A DNA stretch of 28,977 nt. It comes from CAYQFQ01 sp964416925. GTDB taxonomy: Bacteria; Patescibacteriota; Minisyncoccia; Phycocordibacterales; GWA1-40-21. The stretch is from assembly GCA_964416925.1 (NCBI GenBank), contig CAYQFQ010000008.1, forward strand, positions 1 through 28,977, in the 5' to 3' direction. Shown here in pieces: positions 21,302 to 27,760 of this stretch. The translations under genes were made by a program, and so were the position numbers. Position 1 is the stretch's first letter; each line of letters starts with the position of its first letter. Under the pieces are notes generated by a model, which did no database searches, was not told the DNA's origin, and saw only the letters and a program-made list of their open reading frames with translations.

Positions 21302-21332
21302 CTTATACTAACCGCATAAAATAATAAGTCAA
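21302..21332 (-). promoter_or_regulatory. Promoter of the 20996 gene
   Basis: TTGACT (minus strand, 21332-21327) with TAGTAT 16 nt, or TATAAG 19 nt, downstream. Confidence 0.55.
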
Positions 21333-21337
21333 ATATA

Positions 21338-21386
21338 AAAACCAAGGCCGAACCTTGAATTCATGGAAAGGTTCGGCCTTGGTTTT
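21338..21386 (-). terminator. Terminator of the exonuclease III gene
   Basis: 19-bp perfect stem AAAACCAAGGCCGAACCTT (21338-21356) / its complement (21368-21386); in the minus direction T-rich sequence follows. Confidence 0.85.
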
Positions 21387-21422
21387 GTGTAATCTTTAAT
21401 TAAGTTCCAATAATATAGGACA

Positions 21423-21458
21423 CCCCAGTAGTAAAGTATAAGAATACTTACTACGGGG
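21423..21458. repeat. CCCCAGTAGT / ACTACGGGG palindromic element, short form
   Basis: CCCCAGTAGTAAAGTAT then ATACTTACTACGGGG, fully paired apart from two bulged A. Ends match the long element at 28713-28816. Confidence 0.8.
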
Positions 21459-21469
21459 CAGGATGATCT

Positions 21470-22234
21470 TTAGTTTATCTCAAGTAATACTGGGCAGTGG
21501 TCACTTCCGTATACATCCTCGAGAATTTTTGCGTGTTTGATTTTGTCTTTCAGATCTGGGGAGACGAAGAAGTAGTCTAAACGCCAGCCGATATTGCGGT
21601 CACGGGCGAAGGTCTTCATATCCCACCAAGAGTATTGAATTTTTTCTGGGTGAAGCGTGCGGAAAGTATCTATCCAACCGAGTGTTGTGATTTTATCCAT
21701 CCAAGCTCTTTCAATCGGCATAAAGCCACTGTGATTTTCATTTTCTTTAGGTCTCGCAATATCTATTTCATTGTGGGCTGTATTTACGTCTCCGCAGAAA
21801 ATAACAGACTTACCTTGTTTGCGAAGTTTTTCAATATAATTTAAAAATTCAGCGTAGTATTTCATCTTGAAATCAAGTCTTTCTGGTCCACCTCCACCGT
21901 TAGGGAAGTAACACGTGATGACCACGCAGTCTTTTAAATGAATTGCTAAAAAACGCCCTTCTTGGTCTAAATCAAATGTACCAAGTCCGTCTTCTACTTT
22001 TTCAGGTTTTTCTTTTGTATAAATAGCGACACCACTATAGCCTTTTCTTAGTTTTGAATGGTCAAAATACGAAGAGTACCCCGGAATATTTTTAAGTTCA
22101 TCTGGTAAATCTTCTGGGTGAGCTTTTGTTTCTTGGAGACAGATAATATCTGGATCAAACTCAAAAAGCTGATTGAATTTATCTTTTTTGTGTATTGCCC
22201 GAAGACCGTTTACGTTCCATGAAAGAAGTTTCAT
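21470..22234 (-). CDS. xth: Exodeoxyribonuclease III (AP endonuclease, Xth family)
   Basis: 254 residues, normal for ExoIII/APE1-type endonuclease-exonuclease-phosphatase proteins. Visible catalytic blocks: MKLLSWNVNGLRAI with N7, CLQETKAH with the metal-binding Glu, YSGVAIYTK, FCGDVNTAHNEIDIARP with the Asp and Asn, WRLDYFFVS and the terminal YGSDHCPV with Asp-His. It cleaves DNA 5' of abasic sites and degrades 3' ends in base-excision repair. TATACT ends exactly 6 nt before the ATG at 22234, and there is no Shine-Dalgarno, so a leaderless mRNA is predicted. Flanked on both sides by strong terminators and so monocistronic. Confidence 0.96.
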   Translation of the reverse strand: MKLLSWNVNGLRAIHKKDKFNQLFEFDPDIICLQETKAHPEDLPDELKNIPGYSSYFDHSKLRKGYSGVAIYTKEKPEKVEDGLGTFDLDQEGRFLAIHLKDCVVITCYFPNGGGGPERLDFKMKYYAEFLNYIEKLRKQGKSVIFCGDVNTAHNEIDIARPKENENHSGFMPIERAWMDKITTLGWIDTFRTLHPEKIQYSWWDMKTFARDRNIGWRLDYFFVSPDLKDKIKHAKILEDVYGSDHCPVLLEIN

Positions 22235-22240
22235 AAGATT

Positions 22241-22246
22241 AGTATA
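22241..22246 (-). promoter_or_regulatory. -10 box of xth (leaderless arrangement)
   Basis: TATACT on the minus strand ending exactly 6 nt before the ATG. Confidence 0.65.
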
Positions 22247-22266
22247 AAGTAAAAACAGACAAATAA

Positions 22267-22299
22267 AAAGAGCGGTCTGGCGTAGCCAGACCGCTCTTT
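22267..22299. terminator. Terminator after the 22344 gene
   Basis: Perfect 15-bp stem AAAGAGCGGTCTGGC (22267-22281) / GCCAGACCGCTCTTT (22285-22299) with a GTA loop; usable in both directions. Confidence 0.85.
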
Positions 22300-22343
22300 G
22301 TTTGTTCTCTTTATACTTATACTAAATTCTTATACTACTCTAT

Positions 22344-22685
22344 CTATTTCAAAAAGGTGAAAAGTTTACCTATTACTGGTAAAGTTTCCATTCTTCTCTC
22401 TAGAACGTTTTGTATTCCTTTAACCAAGAGAATTATTATTAAAATATTCCAAACCCATTTGAAGAGCATGAAGAATTTGACCCAGAAAGGAAGTAAATCT
22501 AGACCAAAAGCTCCAATAAGTGAAACGATGGCCAGGACTATTCCTTGATTGATGTGAAAAACTAAAAATTGTGATTTATCTTTTGCGAAGAGAAGTGGAA
22601 GAGGGAAGAATATGTAGGCCAAAATACCCCATAGTTTATCGTGGTCTATTTTCATTTCTTGATTTGGTTGATTATTTGAGTCCAT
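22344..22685 (-). CDS. Small membrane protein, DUF4870/Tic20-like, second of a tandem pair
   Basis: 113 residues: a polar N-terminus, then helices at about 18-35, 47-66 and 70-98. The segments LWGILAYIFFPLPLLFAKDK, FLVFHINQGIVLAIVSL and the ending TLPVIGKLF are shared in order with the protein encoded just upstream (SAISYIPLLFLLPYFLVKNK, NFHMNQGIILSVLF, TLPIIGKLL). The FHxNQG motif between helices one and two is typical of DUF4870/Tic20-like proteins. Function unknown. It follows the 22694 gene by 8 nt, forming an operon, and ends at the 22267-22299 terminator. Confidence 0.8.
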   Translation of the reverse strand: MDSNNQPNQEMKIDHDKLWGILAYIFFPLPLLFAKDKSQFLVFHINQGIVLAIVSLIGAFGLDLLPFWVKFFMLFKWVWNILIIILLVKGIQNVLERRMETLPVIGKLFTFLK

Positions 22686-22693
22686 TGTTTTGA

Positions 22694-23068
22694 TTAGATT
22701 ATATTTAAAAGTTTCCCTATTATTGGCAATGTTTTTTCTTTGTCATTACAAACATTAATTACACCAATAACAGTAAAGATAAGGATAATTAGTTTCCAGA
22801 TATCGATTGCTCTACCAGTGATAAAAGGAAGCAAACTCACGATAAAATATCCTAGTATGAAAAGAACCGAGAGGATTATACCTTGATTCATGTGAAAATT
22901 AAGGGTTTTGCTTTTATTTTTGACTAAAAAATACGGAAGTAGAAAAAGTAGTGGTATGTAACTTATAGCAGACATTATTTTCTCATTTTTTTTCGCACTA
23001 TCTATTGGTTGGGGGAGGGGAATAGAGTTTTCTTTTGTCGAGCTATTTTGATTTGGTGTGTTTTCCAT
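22694..23068 (-). CDS. Small membrane protein, DUF4870/Tic20-like, first of a tandem pair
   Basis: 124 residues: a 30-residue polar, Asn/Pro-rich N-terminus (IPLPQPIDSAKKNEK) followed by about three membrane helices (33-48, 60-80, 86-108). It carries the FHMNQG motif and TLPIIGKLLNII ending shared with its downstream partner. The two proteins differ enough that the duplication is old. TATACT ends exactly 6 nt before the ATG at 23068, and TTGATT lies 16 nt further upstream. Function unknown; family members are often conserved small membrane proteins, sometimes linked to import or stress, which cannot be judged here. Confidence 0.8.
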   Translation of the reverse strand: MENTPNQNSSTKENSIPLPQPIDSAKKNEKIMSAISYIPLLFLLPYFLVKNKSKTLNFHMNQGIILSVLFILGYFIVSLLPFITGRAIDIWKLIILIFTVIGVINVCNDKEKTLPIIGKLLNII

Positions 23069-23074
23069 CCTGAA

Positions 23075-23080
23075 AGTATA
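23075..23080 (-). promoter_or_regulatory. -10 box of the 22694-22344 operon (leaderless arrangement)
   Basis: TATACT on the minus strand ending exactly 6 nt before the ATG; TTGATT 16 nt upstream. Confidence 0.6.
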
Positions 23081-23114
23081 TCCTTATTTTGATAAAAATC
23101 AATTGAATGTTTAG

Positions 23115-23143
23115 AAAAAAAGCCCGAGCGTTGCCCGAGCTTT
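23115..23143 (-). terminator. Terminator of the 23168 gene
   Basis: In the minus-strand RNA AAAGCUCGGGC pairs with GCUCGGGCUUU (two G-U pairs) around AAC, followed by U-runs. Similar in sequence to the terminator at 23637-23671. Confidence 0.75.
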
Positions 23144-23167
23144 GTGTTGCGTAACTTGTTGCAAGAA

Positions 23168-23551
23168 TTATACCTTAGGAGGCTCCTTATCCGGTTTAAG
23201 CGAGAGAACTTGGAGGGTAGTTTCTAAAACTTTCCGTAAACCTCCGAGTGGTCCACCTGGACCGCCAATAACCAGACAGTTATTTGGTAGCTCTCCTCCA
23301 GAAATTTCGAAAGGTGCCACCATACAGGCATAAATTTTGTCCTCGCTGATTATGCCACCAATTTCATATAATTCTTTGAATATGATAAGGTCTGCTTCCT
23401 CGAAGGTTGTCCTGACTATTAGAATATCTCCTCTTGATTGAAGGTTAGCCAGCATGCCTTCAAGCGGCTTTCGTGCAGCTTCGCTCAAGTCGTTTTTGCC
23501 TACCGGTATTGAGATGTGAACCTTGATGATTCTTTTGGGGACAGAGTTCAT
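23168..23551 (-). CDS. Soluble orphan protein, paralogue of the 23681 product
   Basis: 127 residues, no signal peptide or membrane helix. Strand-helix pattern: RIIKVHISIPVG, a helix ending LEGMLANLQ, TTFEEADLIIFKELYE, EDKIYACMVAPFEISG, then LPNNCLVIGGPGGPLGGLRK with a final helix. The neighbouring 105-residue protein shows the same order (IQVYIEI, helix, DASIVVFRN, GKIYVFFGN, LPDNCIATG, GLTEAL), so the two are tandem paralogues. The LPxNC motif is the best shared signature; family not recognised. GAGGAAAG precedes the ATG, and the promoter TTGACT-17-TATATT and terminator are its own. Confidence 0.75.
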   Translation of the reverse strand: MNSVPKRIIKVHISIPVGKNDLSEAARKPLEGMLANLQSRGDILIVRTTFEEADLIIFKELYEIGGIISEDKIYACMVAPFEISGGELPNNCLVIGGPGGPLGGLRKVLETTLQVLSLKPDKEPPKV

Positions 23552-23598
23552 TCTTTCCTCGTGTGTAAAGATCAGTTTTTATAGTAACCCTGTTTAGG

Positions 23599-23627
23599 AA
23601 TATATCACTCTTTTTTTCAAAAGTCAA
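23599..23627 (-). promoter_or_regulatory. Sigma70-type promoter of the 23168 gene
   Basis: TTGACT (23627-23622), 17 nt, TATATT (23604-23599) with TGA before it; leader about 45 nt. Confidence 0.7.
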
Positions 23628-23636
23628 ACTTATTTT

Positions 23637-23671
23637 ATAAAAAAAGAAGCCCGAGTGTTGTCGGGCTTCTT
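23637..23671 (-). terminator. Terminator of the 23681 gene
   Basis: AAGAAGCCCGA (23644-23654) / TCGGGCTTCTT (23661-23671); T7 follows in the minus direction. Confidence 0.85.
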
Positions 23672-23680
23672 GGTTTTTCG

Positions 23681-23998
23681 CTATTGCGCGAATTTGACCT
23701 TGGCTCTTTGTAGAGCCTCTGTCAAACCATCAAAAAAAGCCGTACCTGTAGCTATACAGTTATCGGGCAATTTATGATGGTTGCCGAAAAATACATAAAT
23801 TTTACCCTCGTCGAATGGGAGTAGGAATCGATGTACATTTCTGAACACAACAATACTCGCATCCTTTTCTTCTTGCGCGAAAGAAAGGGGTAAGTCGTCG
23901 CAGATGTGTTTTAGTATGTCGCGAACGACACGAACCATCATCCCCTCGTCTATTTCAATGTAGACCTGAATATTATTCAATACCTTTTTATCGTTCAT
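23681..23998 (-). CDS. Soluble orphan protein, paralogue of the 23168 product
   Basis: 105 residues. Pattern: NNIQVYIEIDEGMMVRVVRD, a helix with CDDLP, EEKDASIVVFRNVHRF, EGKIYVFFGNHH, LPDNCIATG and a final helix GLTEALQRAK. It matches the order and several residues of the downstream 127-residue protein (LPxNC, GLxxxL), and both have their own promoter, leader and terminator, so the whole transcription unit seems duplicated. AGAGGTTG lies 6 nt before the ATG. The promoter is near consensus (TTGACT-17-TATAAT with TGC). The two conserved strands followed by LPxNC could form a small alpha/beta fold; no function is proposed. Confidence 0.75.
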   Translation of the reverse strand: MNDKKVLNNIQVYIEIDEGMMVRVVRDILKHICDDLPLSFAQEEKDASIVVFRNVHRFLLPFDEGKIYVFFGNHHKLPDNCIATGTAFFDGLTEALQRAKVKFAQ

Positions 23999-24063
23999 TG
24001 TACAACCTCTTTTTTTTGAAGAACATGTTTATTTCAATCTCTGTGATTAAACTAAACAAGAGT

Positions 24064-24092
24064 ATTATAGCATTAATAGGCATATGAGTCAA
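24064..24092 (-). promoter_or_regulatory. Near-consensus sigma70 promoter of the 23681 gene
   Basis: TTGACT (24092-24087), 17 nt, TGC-TATAAT (24069-24064); leader about 60 nt. The -35 abuts a CCCAGTAGT half-element. Confidence 0.75.
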
Positions 24093-24135
24093 CCCAGTAG
24101 TGGATCTGTTTTACCAAGGACAGTCCTTGGTAAAA
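24093..24135. repeat. CCCAGTAGT half-element followed by a 27-nt palindrome
   Basis: CCCAGTAGTGGATCTG is followed by TTTTACCAAGG (24109-24119), ACAGT and CCTTGGTAAAA (24125-24135). The palindrome lacks a T-run, so it is not a standard terminator for the recombinase gene ending at 24144. Confidence 0.65.
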
Positions 24136-24143
24136 TCGAAGTA

Positions 24144-25064
24144 TTATCCTTTATTATGAAATTTCTTGTGAACATCACGAAGATGCTTGTCTGTGACGTG
24201 TGTATATATTTGAGTTGTTGCAATATTTGAGTGGCCGAGCATGGCTTGAACAGAACGCAAGTCCGCGCCGTTTGAAAGTAAGTCGGTCGCGAAGCAGTGG
24301 CGAATTACGTGAGGAGTAACTTTTTTTGAAATACCGGCAATTACAGCATAGCGTTTTACAATTCTTTCTATCGAGCGACGTGTGAGTCCATCGTTTTCAC
24401 TTTTGTTTTTCTTTTCCTCATTTAATTTTACAAACAAAGCATCGGACATGTCTTTTCTCAAAGCGAGATATTCTTTGATTGCTTTTCTTGCTTCATCAGA
24501 TATAAAAACCACACTAACCTTTCCTCCTTTTCCACGGATAGAAAATTCATCCGAGTGTAAATCTAGGTCGTTCGTTAGGGAACAGAGCTCTGATACACGA
24601 AGTCCGGTAGAGAAGAGAAGTTCAAGTATGGCTTTACCTCGGGCTTTCTTCTCTGGGTTTTCTTCAGAATCTGGGGCATTTAGAAGTCTTTTTAATTCAT
24701 CGGGAGTTATTACATCAATACTTCTTTCACCGACTTTTGCCAGTTCTATTTGATCAGCAGAGATAGATTTTATACCGCGTCGTGCTAAGAATTTAAGAAA
24801 GGTACGAAGAGCTATCAGGTAGTAATTCTGAGTTCTTTTTTTCATTGTGTCACCTGTGGCCTTGTTGTTGCCAGCAGATTGGCGATTTAGCCAGAGTCTA
24901 AATTCACGTATTTTTGTATCAGTGATGTCCTTTGGGTCAGTGAGTTTTGAATATCCTAAAAAAACTGTAAGGTAGTGGTCATAGTTTTCTACGGTACGAA
25001 TCGCACGTCCGCGTTCTATTTCTATGTACTCAAGGAATTGAGTTTTTAGTTCAGCGAGATTCAT
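24144..25064 (-). CDS. xerD: Tyrosine recombinase of the XerC/XerD type
   Basis: 306 residues, normal for Xer proteins. An N-terminal SAM-like core-binding domain (about 3-100; FLEYIEIERGRAIRTVENY) precedes the catalytic domain (about 118-300) with the full set R156 (STGLRVSEL), K182 (RGKGGK), H252-x-x-R255 (TPHVIRHCFATDLL), H278 (LGHSNIATTQ) and the nucleophile Y287 (IYTHV). It likely resolves chromosome dimers at a dif site; being the only one here it could act alone, as single-Xer systems do, or be an integrase. The -10 TGATATAAT lies about 53 nt upstream, and the leader contains an AT-rich 20-nt palindrome (25086-25105). No Shine-Dalgarno is evident. Confidence 0.92.
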   Translation of the reverse strand: MNLAELKTQFLEYIEIERGRAIRTVENYDHYLTVFLGYSKLTDPKDITDTKIREFRLWLNRQSAGNNKATGDTMKKRTQNYYLIALRTFLKFLARRGIKSISADQIELAKVGERSIDVITPDELKRLLNAPDSEENPEKKARGKAILELLFSTGLRVSELCSLTNDLDLHSDEFSIRGKGGKVSVVFISDEARKAIKEYLALRKDMSDALFVKLNEEKKNKSENDGLTRRSIERIVKRYAVIAGISKKVTPHVIRHCFATDLLSNGADLRSVQAMLGHSNIATTQIYTHVTDKHLRDVHKKFHNKG

Positions 25065-25085
25065 GTTGTGTCACGAGAATACTTC

Positions 25086-25105
25086 TATTTTTATGAATAA
25101 AAATA
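25086..25105 (-). promoter_or_regulatory. AT-rich palindrome in the xerD leader
   Basis: TATTTTTAT-GA-ATAAAAATA, a 9-bp stem about 20 nt upstream of the ATG. Confidence 0.4.
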
Positions 25106-25117
25106 TGTCGCACAATA

Positions 25118-25123
25118 ATTATA
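25118..25123 (-). promoter_or_regulatory. Extended -10 box of xerD
   Basis: TGATATAAT on the minus strand; start expected near 25111, giving a leader of about 47 nt. Confidence 0.5.
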
Positions 25124-25224
25124 TCATACTTGAAATCGTGCTTTACTACTAGGGTCGTGGCACAAGGCCACTTCTTGTTTCCTAATTCGTTTCACTCATA
25201 AGGAAACAAAGTCGCACAATAAAA

Positions 25225-25251
25225 ATCGCCGAGCACAAGGTGTTCGGCGAT
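25225..25251 (-). terminator. Terminator of the 25264 gene
   Basis: ATCGCCGAGCAC (25225-25236) / GTGTTCGGCGAT (25240-25251), then TTTTTATT in the minus direction. Confidence 0.85.
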
Positions 25252-25263
25252 AACTTGCTTTTG

Positions 25264-25587
25264 TTAGATAACTTTGTACATAATCCCAAGTCTGGTCTTG
25301 AGATTTAAAGAGAAAAGAACTTCGAACAACATTCCGAACGATCCTTCAAATTCTCCTGTCACGCTCCCATCGATGATAAGCTCGCCTCTCCTCACCGTAA
25401 TGGTGTTCATTCCCTTCTCAAGAAATGACCCCTCCTTTAAAACATCGATGATGAAGTTCATAGGAAGATCCAGTATTTGTCCTGCATTAAGATCTGTGGG
25501 TGGCGAAAGTAATTTGAATCTTAACGAAGGAATCTCATCAATCTTGAGCGGTCTTTTTCGTCTTGGTATTTTCTTTTTGATTCCCAT
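25264..25587 (-). CDS. Small soluble orphan protein
   Basis: 107 residues: a basic N-terminus (GIKKKIPRRKRPLKIDEIP), then LRFKLLSPPTDLNAGQILDL and a strand-rich C-terminal part (TITVRRGELIIDG, GMLFEVLFSLNLKTRLGIMY). No family recognised. GAGG lies 6 nt upstream of the ATG. Promoter TTGACA-17-AATATG at 25632-25660; leader about 38 nt; strong terminator at 25225-25251. It is thus another complete, self-contained transcription unit of the Shine-Dalgarno-led class, placed between the leaderless-style rpsO and the recombinase gene. Confidence 0.7.
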   Translation of the reverse strand: MGIKKKIPRRKRPLKIDEIPSLRFKLLSPPTDLNAGQILDLPMNFIIDVLKEGSFLEKGMNTITVRRGELIIDGSVTGEFEGSFGMLFEVLFSLNLKTRLGIMYKVI

Positions 25588-25631
25588 TTTTTCCTCTTTC
25601 CCTTTGGCGTGTTATAAATTTGTCCGTTTTT

Positions 25632-25660
25632 CATATTACTGTCTTTTGGAGTCATGTCAA
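25632..25660 (-). promoter_or_regulatory. Sigma70-type promoter of the 25264 gene
   Basis: Consensus TTGACA (25660-25655), 17 nt, AATATG (25637-25632); TAATAT with a 16-nt spacer is an alternative -10. Confidence 0.6.
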
Positions 25661-25691
25661 GATTGTAATAATAGGTATATTTTACATTATC

Positions 25692-25719
25692 TTGTCTTTT
25701 TTGGGTTTTATGCTATACT
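25692..25719 (+). promoter_or_regulatory. Promoter of rpsO
   Basis: TTGTCT (25692-25697), 16 nt, TGC-TATACT (25714-25719), ending 7 nt before the ATG. Confidence 0.65.
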
Positions 25720-25726
25720 CTTCCTC

Positions 25727-25990
25727 ATGTTAACAAAAACAAAGAAACAGAAAATCATAAAAGAAGTCGCTATGCACGACACAGACACAGGCTCTCCTGA
25801 AGTCCAAGTTGCTATGCTTACAAAGAGAATTGAGGAATTGACCAAGCATTTGAAGAAAAACGCTAAGGATAATCACTCAAGAAGAGGACTTCTCGGTATG
25901 GTTGCAGAAAGACAGAAGCATATGAAGTATCTTTTGAAGAGTAATCCAAAGAGACACGAAGCTATAGCTAAGAAAGTAGGACTTAAGTAA
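25727..25990 (+). CDS. rpsO: 30S ribosomal protein S15
   Basis: 87 residues from MLTKTKKQKIIKEV; the diagnostic blocks are HDTDTGSPEVQVAMLTKRIE, LTKHLKKNAKDNHSRRGLL and KRHEAIAKKVGLK. S15 binds the central domain of 16S rRNA early in small-subunit assembly. The frame is open upstream but the ATG at 25727 gives the family N-terminus (two or three residues shorter than E. coli, with an added Met-Leu) and lies 7 nt after an extended -10 box. The mRNA therefore has almost no 5' leader, and the usual S15 autoregulatory leader structure cannot be present. A perfect 15-bp terminator follows. Confidence 0.98.
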   Translation: MLTKTKKQKIIKEVAMHDTDTGSPEVQVAMLTKRIEELTKHLKKNAKDNHSRRGLLGMVAERQKHMKYLLKSNPKRHEAIAKKVGLK

Positions 25991-26024
25991 AAAATAAAAT
26001 CTGCCTTCTGGCAGATTTTATTTT
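25991..26024. terminator. Terminator of rpsO
   Basis: AAAATAAAATCTGCC (25991-26005) / GGCAGATTTTATTTT (26010-26024) with a TTCT loop. Confidence 0.9.
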
Positions 26025-26047
26025 TTACTTATTATCTTTTGTTTTTT

Positions 26048-26118
26048 TGTCATTCCCGCGAAGGCGGGAATCCAGGATGATTTAATTGAGATGGATCCCC
26101 GCATTCGCGAGGATGACA
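26048..26118. repeat. REP-like palindromic repeat, paired unit
   Basis: TGTCAT...ATGACA ends; inner TTCCCGCG/CGGGAA hairpin and CCCCGCATTCGCGAGG half. Same family as 17633 and 28869. Confidence 0.9.
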
Positions 26119-26173
26119 GACGGAGAAAAAGAAAATTCACAATACACACGAAATTCATATTTGTTCGATATGA

Positions 26174-26179
26174 TATAAT
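26174..26179 (+). promoter_or_regulatory. Extended -10 box of the NYN gene
   Basis: TGATATAAT, about 45 nt upstream of the ATG at 26225; no Shine-Dalgarno near the start. Confidence 0.5.
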
Positions 26180-26224
26180 CGTAGAGAGAGGTCGAAAAAT
26201 TTTAATAATTAAGAAATAATATAT

Positions 26225-26749
26225 ATGAGTGTAATTAAACACAAAAATCAGAGAGTAGGTATTTTTATAGATACACAAAATCTTTATCATAGTGCAAAGA
26301 ATTTATATGGAGCAAAAGTTAATTTTGGTCAGATAATAAAAGATGCTTTAGGCGGAAGGCTTTTAATAAGAGCTGTTGCTTATGTTATAACAACAGAATC
26401 TGGAGATGAAAAAAGCTTTTTTGAAGCCTTGACGAAAGTCGGTATTCAGACAAAGACAAAAAACTTACAAATATTTCCTGGTGGTGCAAAAAAAGCAGAT
26501 TGGGATGTCGGTATGGCAATGGATGCACTTGCACTTGCGCCAAAACTTGATGCAGTAGTACTTGTTACAGGGGATGGAGATTTTATTCCTCTAGTTGAGC
26601 ATTTACAAATAAATGAAGGATGTCAGGTTGAAGTGGTTTCATTTGGAAAATCAACATCATCAAAACTTATTGAAGCTGTTGATGACTTTATAGATTTGGA
26701 CAAAGAACCAAAGAAATATTTGATAGGTGGAGGAGTGGTGAAGAGATAG
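26225..26749 (+). CDS. NYN-domain (LabA/DUF88-like, PIN-fold) putative ribonuclease
   Basis: 174 residues. The NYN signature is complete: RVGIFIDTQNLYHSAK with D16 and N19, KKADWDVGMAMDALAL with the central Asp pair, and VVLVTGDGDFIPLVEHL with the last acidic cluster. These residues would bind metal in a PIN-like nuclease fold acting on RNA. VEVVSFGKSTSSKLIEAVDD is the usual C-terminal strand-helix. Length is typical. Substrate unknown; LabA-like proteins occur widely in Patescibacteria-type genomes. The start at 26225 is the first ATG and keeps the family spacing. The gene is monocistronic, ending at a strong terminator (26786-26820). Confidence 0.9.
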   Translation: MSVIKHKNQRVGIFIDTQNLYHSAKNLYGAKVNFGQIIKDALGGRLLIRAVAYVITTESGDEKSFFEALTKVGIQTKTKNLQIFPGGAKKADWDVGMAMDALALAPKLDAVVLVTGDGDFIPLVEHLQINEGCQVEVVSFGKSTSSKLIEAVDDFIDLDKEPKKYLIGGGVVKR

Positions 26750-26785
26750 GTGAACAGAATATCGAATACCGAATTTAGAATATAG

Positions 26786-26822
26786 AAACCAGCGATTTTC
26801 CTTCGGAAAATCGCTGGTTTTT
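26786..26822 (+). terminator. Terminator of the NYN gene
   Basis: AAACCAGCGATTTTC (26786-26800) / GAAAATCGCTGGTTT (26806-26820) plus T's. Confidence 0.9.
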
Positions 26823-26862
26823 GTTTTATCTTAACAATATTCAATATTCTAACTTCTACATT

Positions 26863-26895
26863 CCCGCCTCTTCGGCGGGTCGCCGAGGAGGCGAC
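26863..26895 (-). terminator. Double hairpin abutting the folD stop codon
   Basis: GTCGCC/GGCGAC (26879-26895) and CCCGCC/GGCGGG (26863-26879) share a base; no T-run, so termination or 3'-end protection is uncertain. Confidence 0.45.
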
Positions 26896-27752
26896 TATTT
26901 CTGCTGTTTCTCAAAAGCTTCTACTAAATTTTGAAATAGAGAAGCGACAGTCATTGGTCCAACCCCACCCGGAACAGGAGAGATTGCGGAGACTATATCT
27001 TTCACAGAATCGAAATCTACATCACCATATATTTTCCTTGTACCATCATCTTTTATCACCGAACTGATTCCTACGTCAATTATTACTTGACCTTCTTTTA
27101 TATAGTCAGCACCGACAAGTTCTGCTTTACCAATCGCAACAATAAGTATGTCTGCCTTTCTTGTTATTTTTTCTGGGTCAATTGTTTGACTGTGACAAAC
27201 TGTAACTCTTGCCCCTGCGTTTTTCATCACTGTTGCAATCGGAGTTCCAACAAGTCGTGACCTACCCATAACGACGACTTTTTTATCACTTACTGTAATA
27301 TTGTAGTGATTCAAAAGTGAGTGGACTCCTCTCGCTGTTGCTGGAACTAAACCTTCTTTATTATTTTCCAAGAGGTTTTTTACATTTGCATCAGACACAC
27401 CATCAACATCTTTAAGTGGTTCAATGTGCTCTATTGCCTCAAACCAGTCGAGGGGAGCGGGTAAGGGTGACTGTATTATTATCCCATTTACTGTTTCATC
27501 TGAGTTGAGCTTTGTTATTCCCTTTATCAAATCTTCCTGTGAAACGTCTTTTTGGGGGAAACTTACAACAAATGCATTTACTCCAAGTTTTTTAGCAAAA
27601 GCAATTTTTCTTTGAACATAAACGTCAGAGTCTTGATCATTTCCGATCTGGATTATTGCAAGACTAGGTACGGAACTAAAACCAGAGATTTTCTCCTTCA
27701 AATCAACCATTATCTTGTCGCGGACGACTTTTCCGTCTAATATCTTTGGCAT
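26895..27752 (-). CDS. folD: Bifunctional methylenetetrahydrofolate dehydrogenase / cyclohydrolase
   Basis: 285 residues, full length. It interconverts 5,10-methylene-, methenyl- and 10-formyl-tetrahydrofolate with NADP(H). Visible: YVQRKIAFAKK with the catalytic Tyr and Lys, GIIIQSPLPAP (QLPLP in most relatives), KDVDGV, the Rossmann motif VVVMGRSRLVGTP, VTVCHSQT, ADILIVAIG and the signature SPVPGGVGPMTVA. The Q-S-P-L-P variant is conservative. A -10 box TGATACTAT ends 8 nt before the ATG at 27752, with no Shine-Dalgarno. One-carbon units from this enzyme would serve purine, thymidylate or formyl-Met synthesis, but no partner gene is in the window. Confidence 0.97.
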   Translation of the reverse strand: MPKILDGKVVRDKIMVDLKEKISGFSSVPSLAIIQIGNDQDSDVYVQRKIAFAKKLGVNAFVVSFPQKDVSQEDLIKGITKLNSDETVNGIIIQSPLPAPLDWFEAIEHIEPLKDVDGVSDANVKNLLENNKEGLVPATARGVHSLLNHYNITVSDKKVVVMGRSRLVGTPIATVMKNAGARVTVCHSQTIDPEKITRKADILIVAIGKAELVGADYIKEGQVIIDVGISSVIKDDGTRKIYGDVDFDSVKDIVSAISPVPGGVGPMTVASLFQNLVEAFEKQQK

Positions 27753-27760
27753 TGAGTTAG

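Noticed and set aside
26018..26290. Minus-strand frame containing SSWIPAFAGMTKK
   Set aside because: This is the well-known spurious translation of a REP-like repeat, overlapping the rpsO terminator and the NYN gene.
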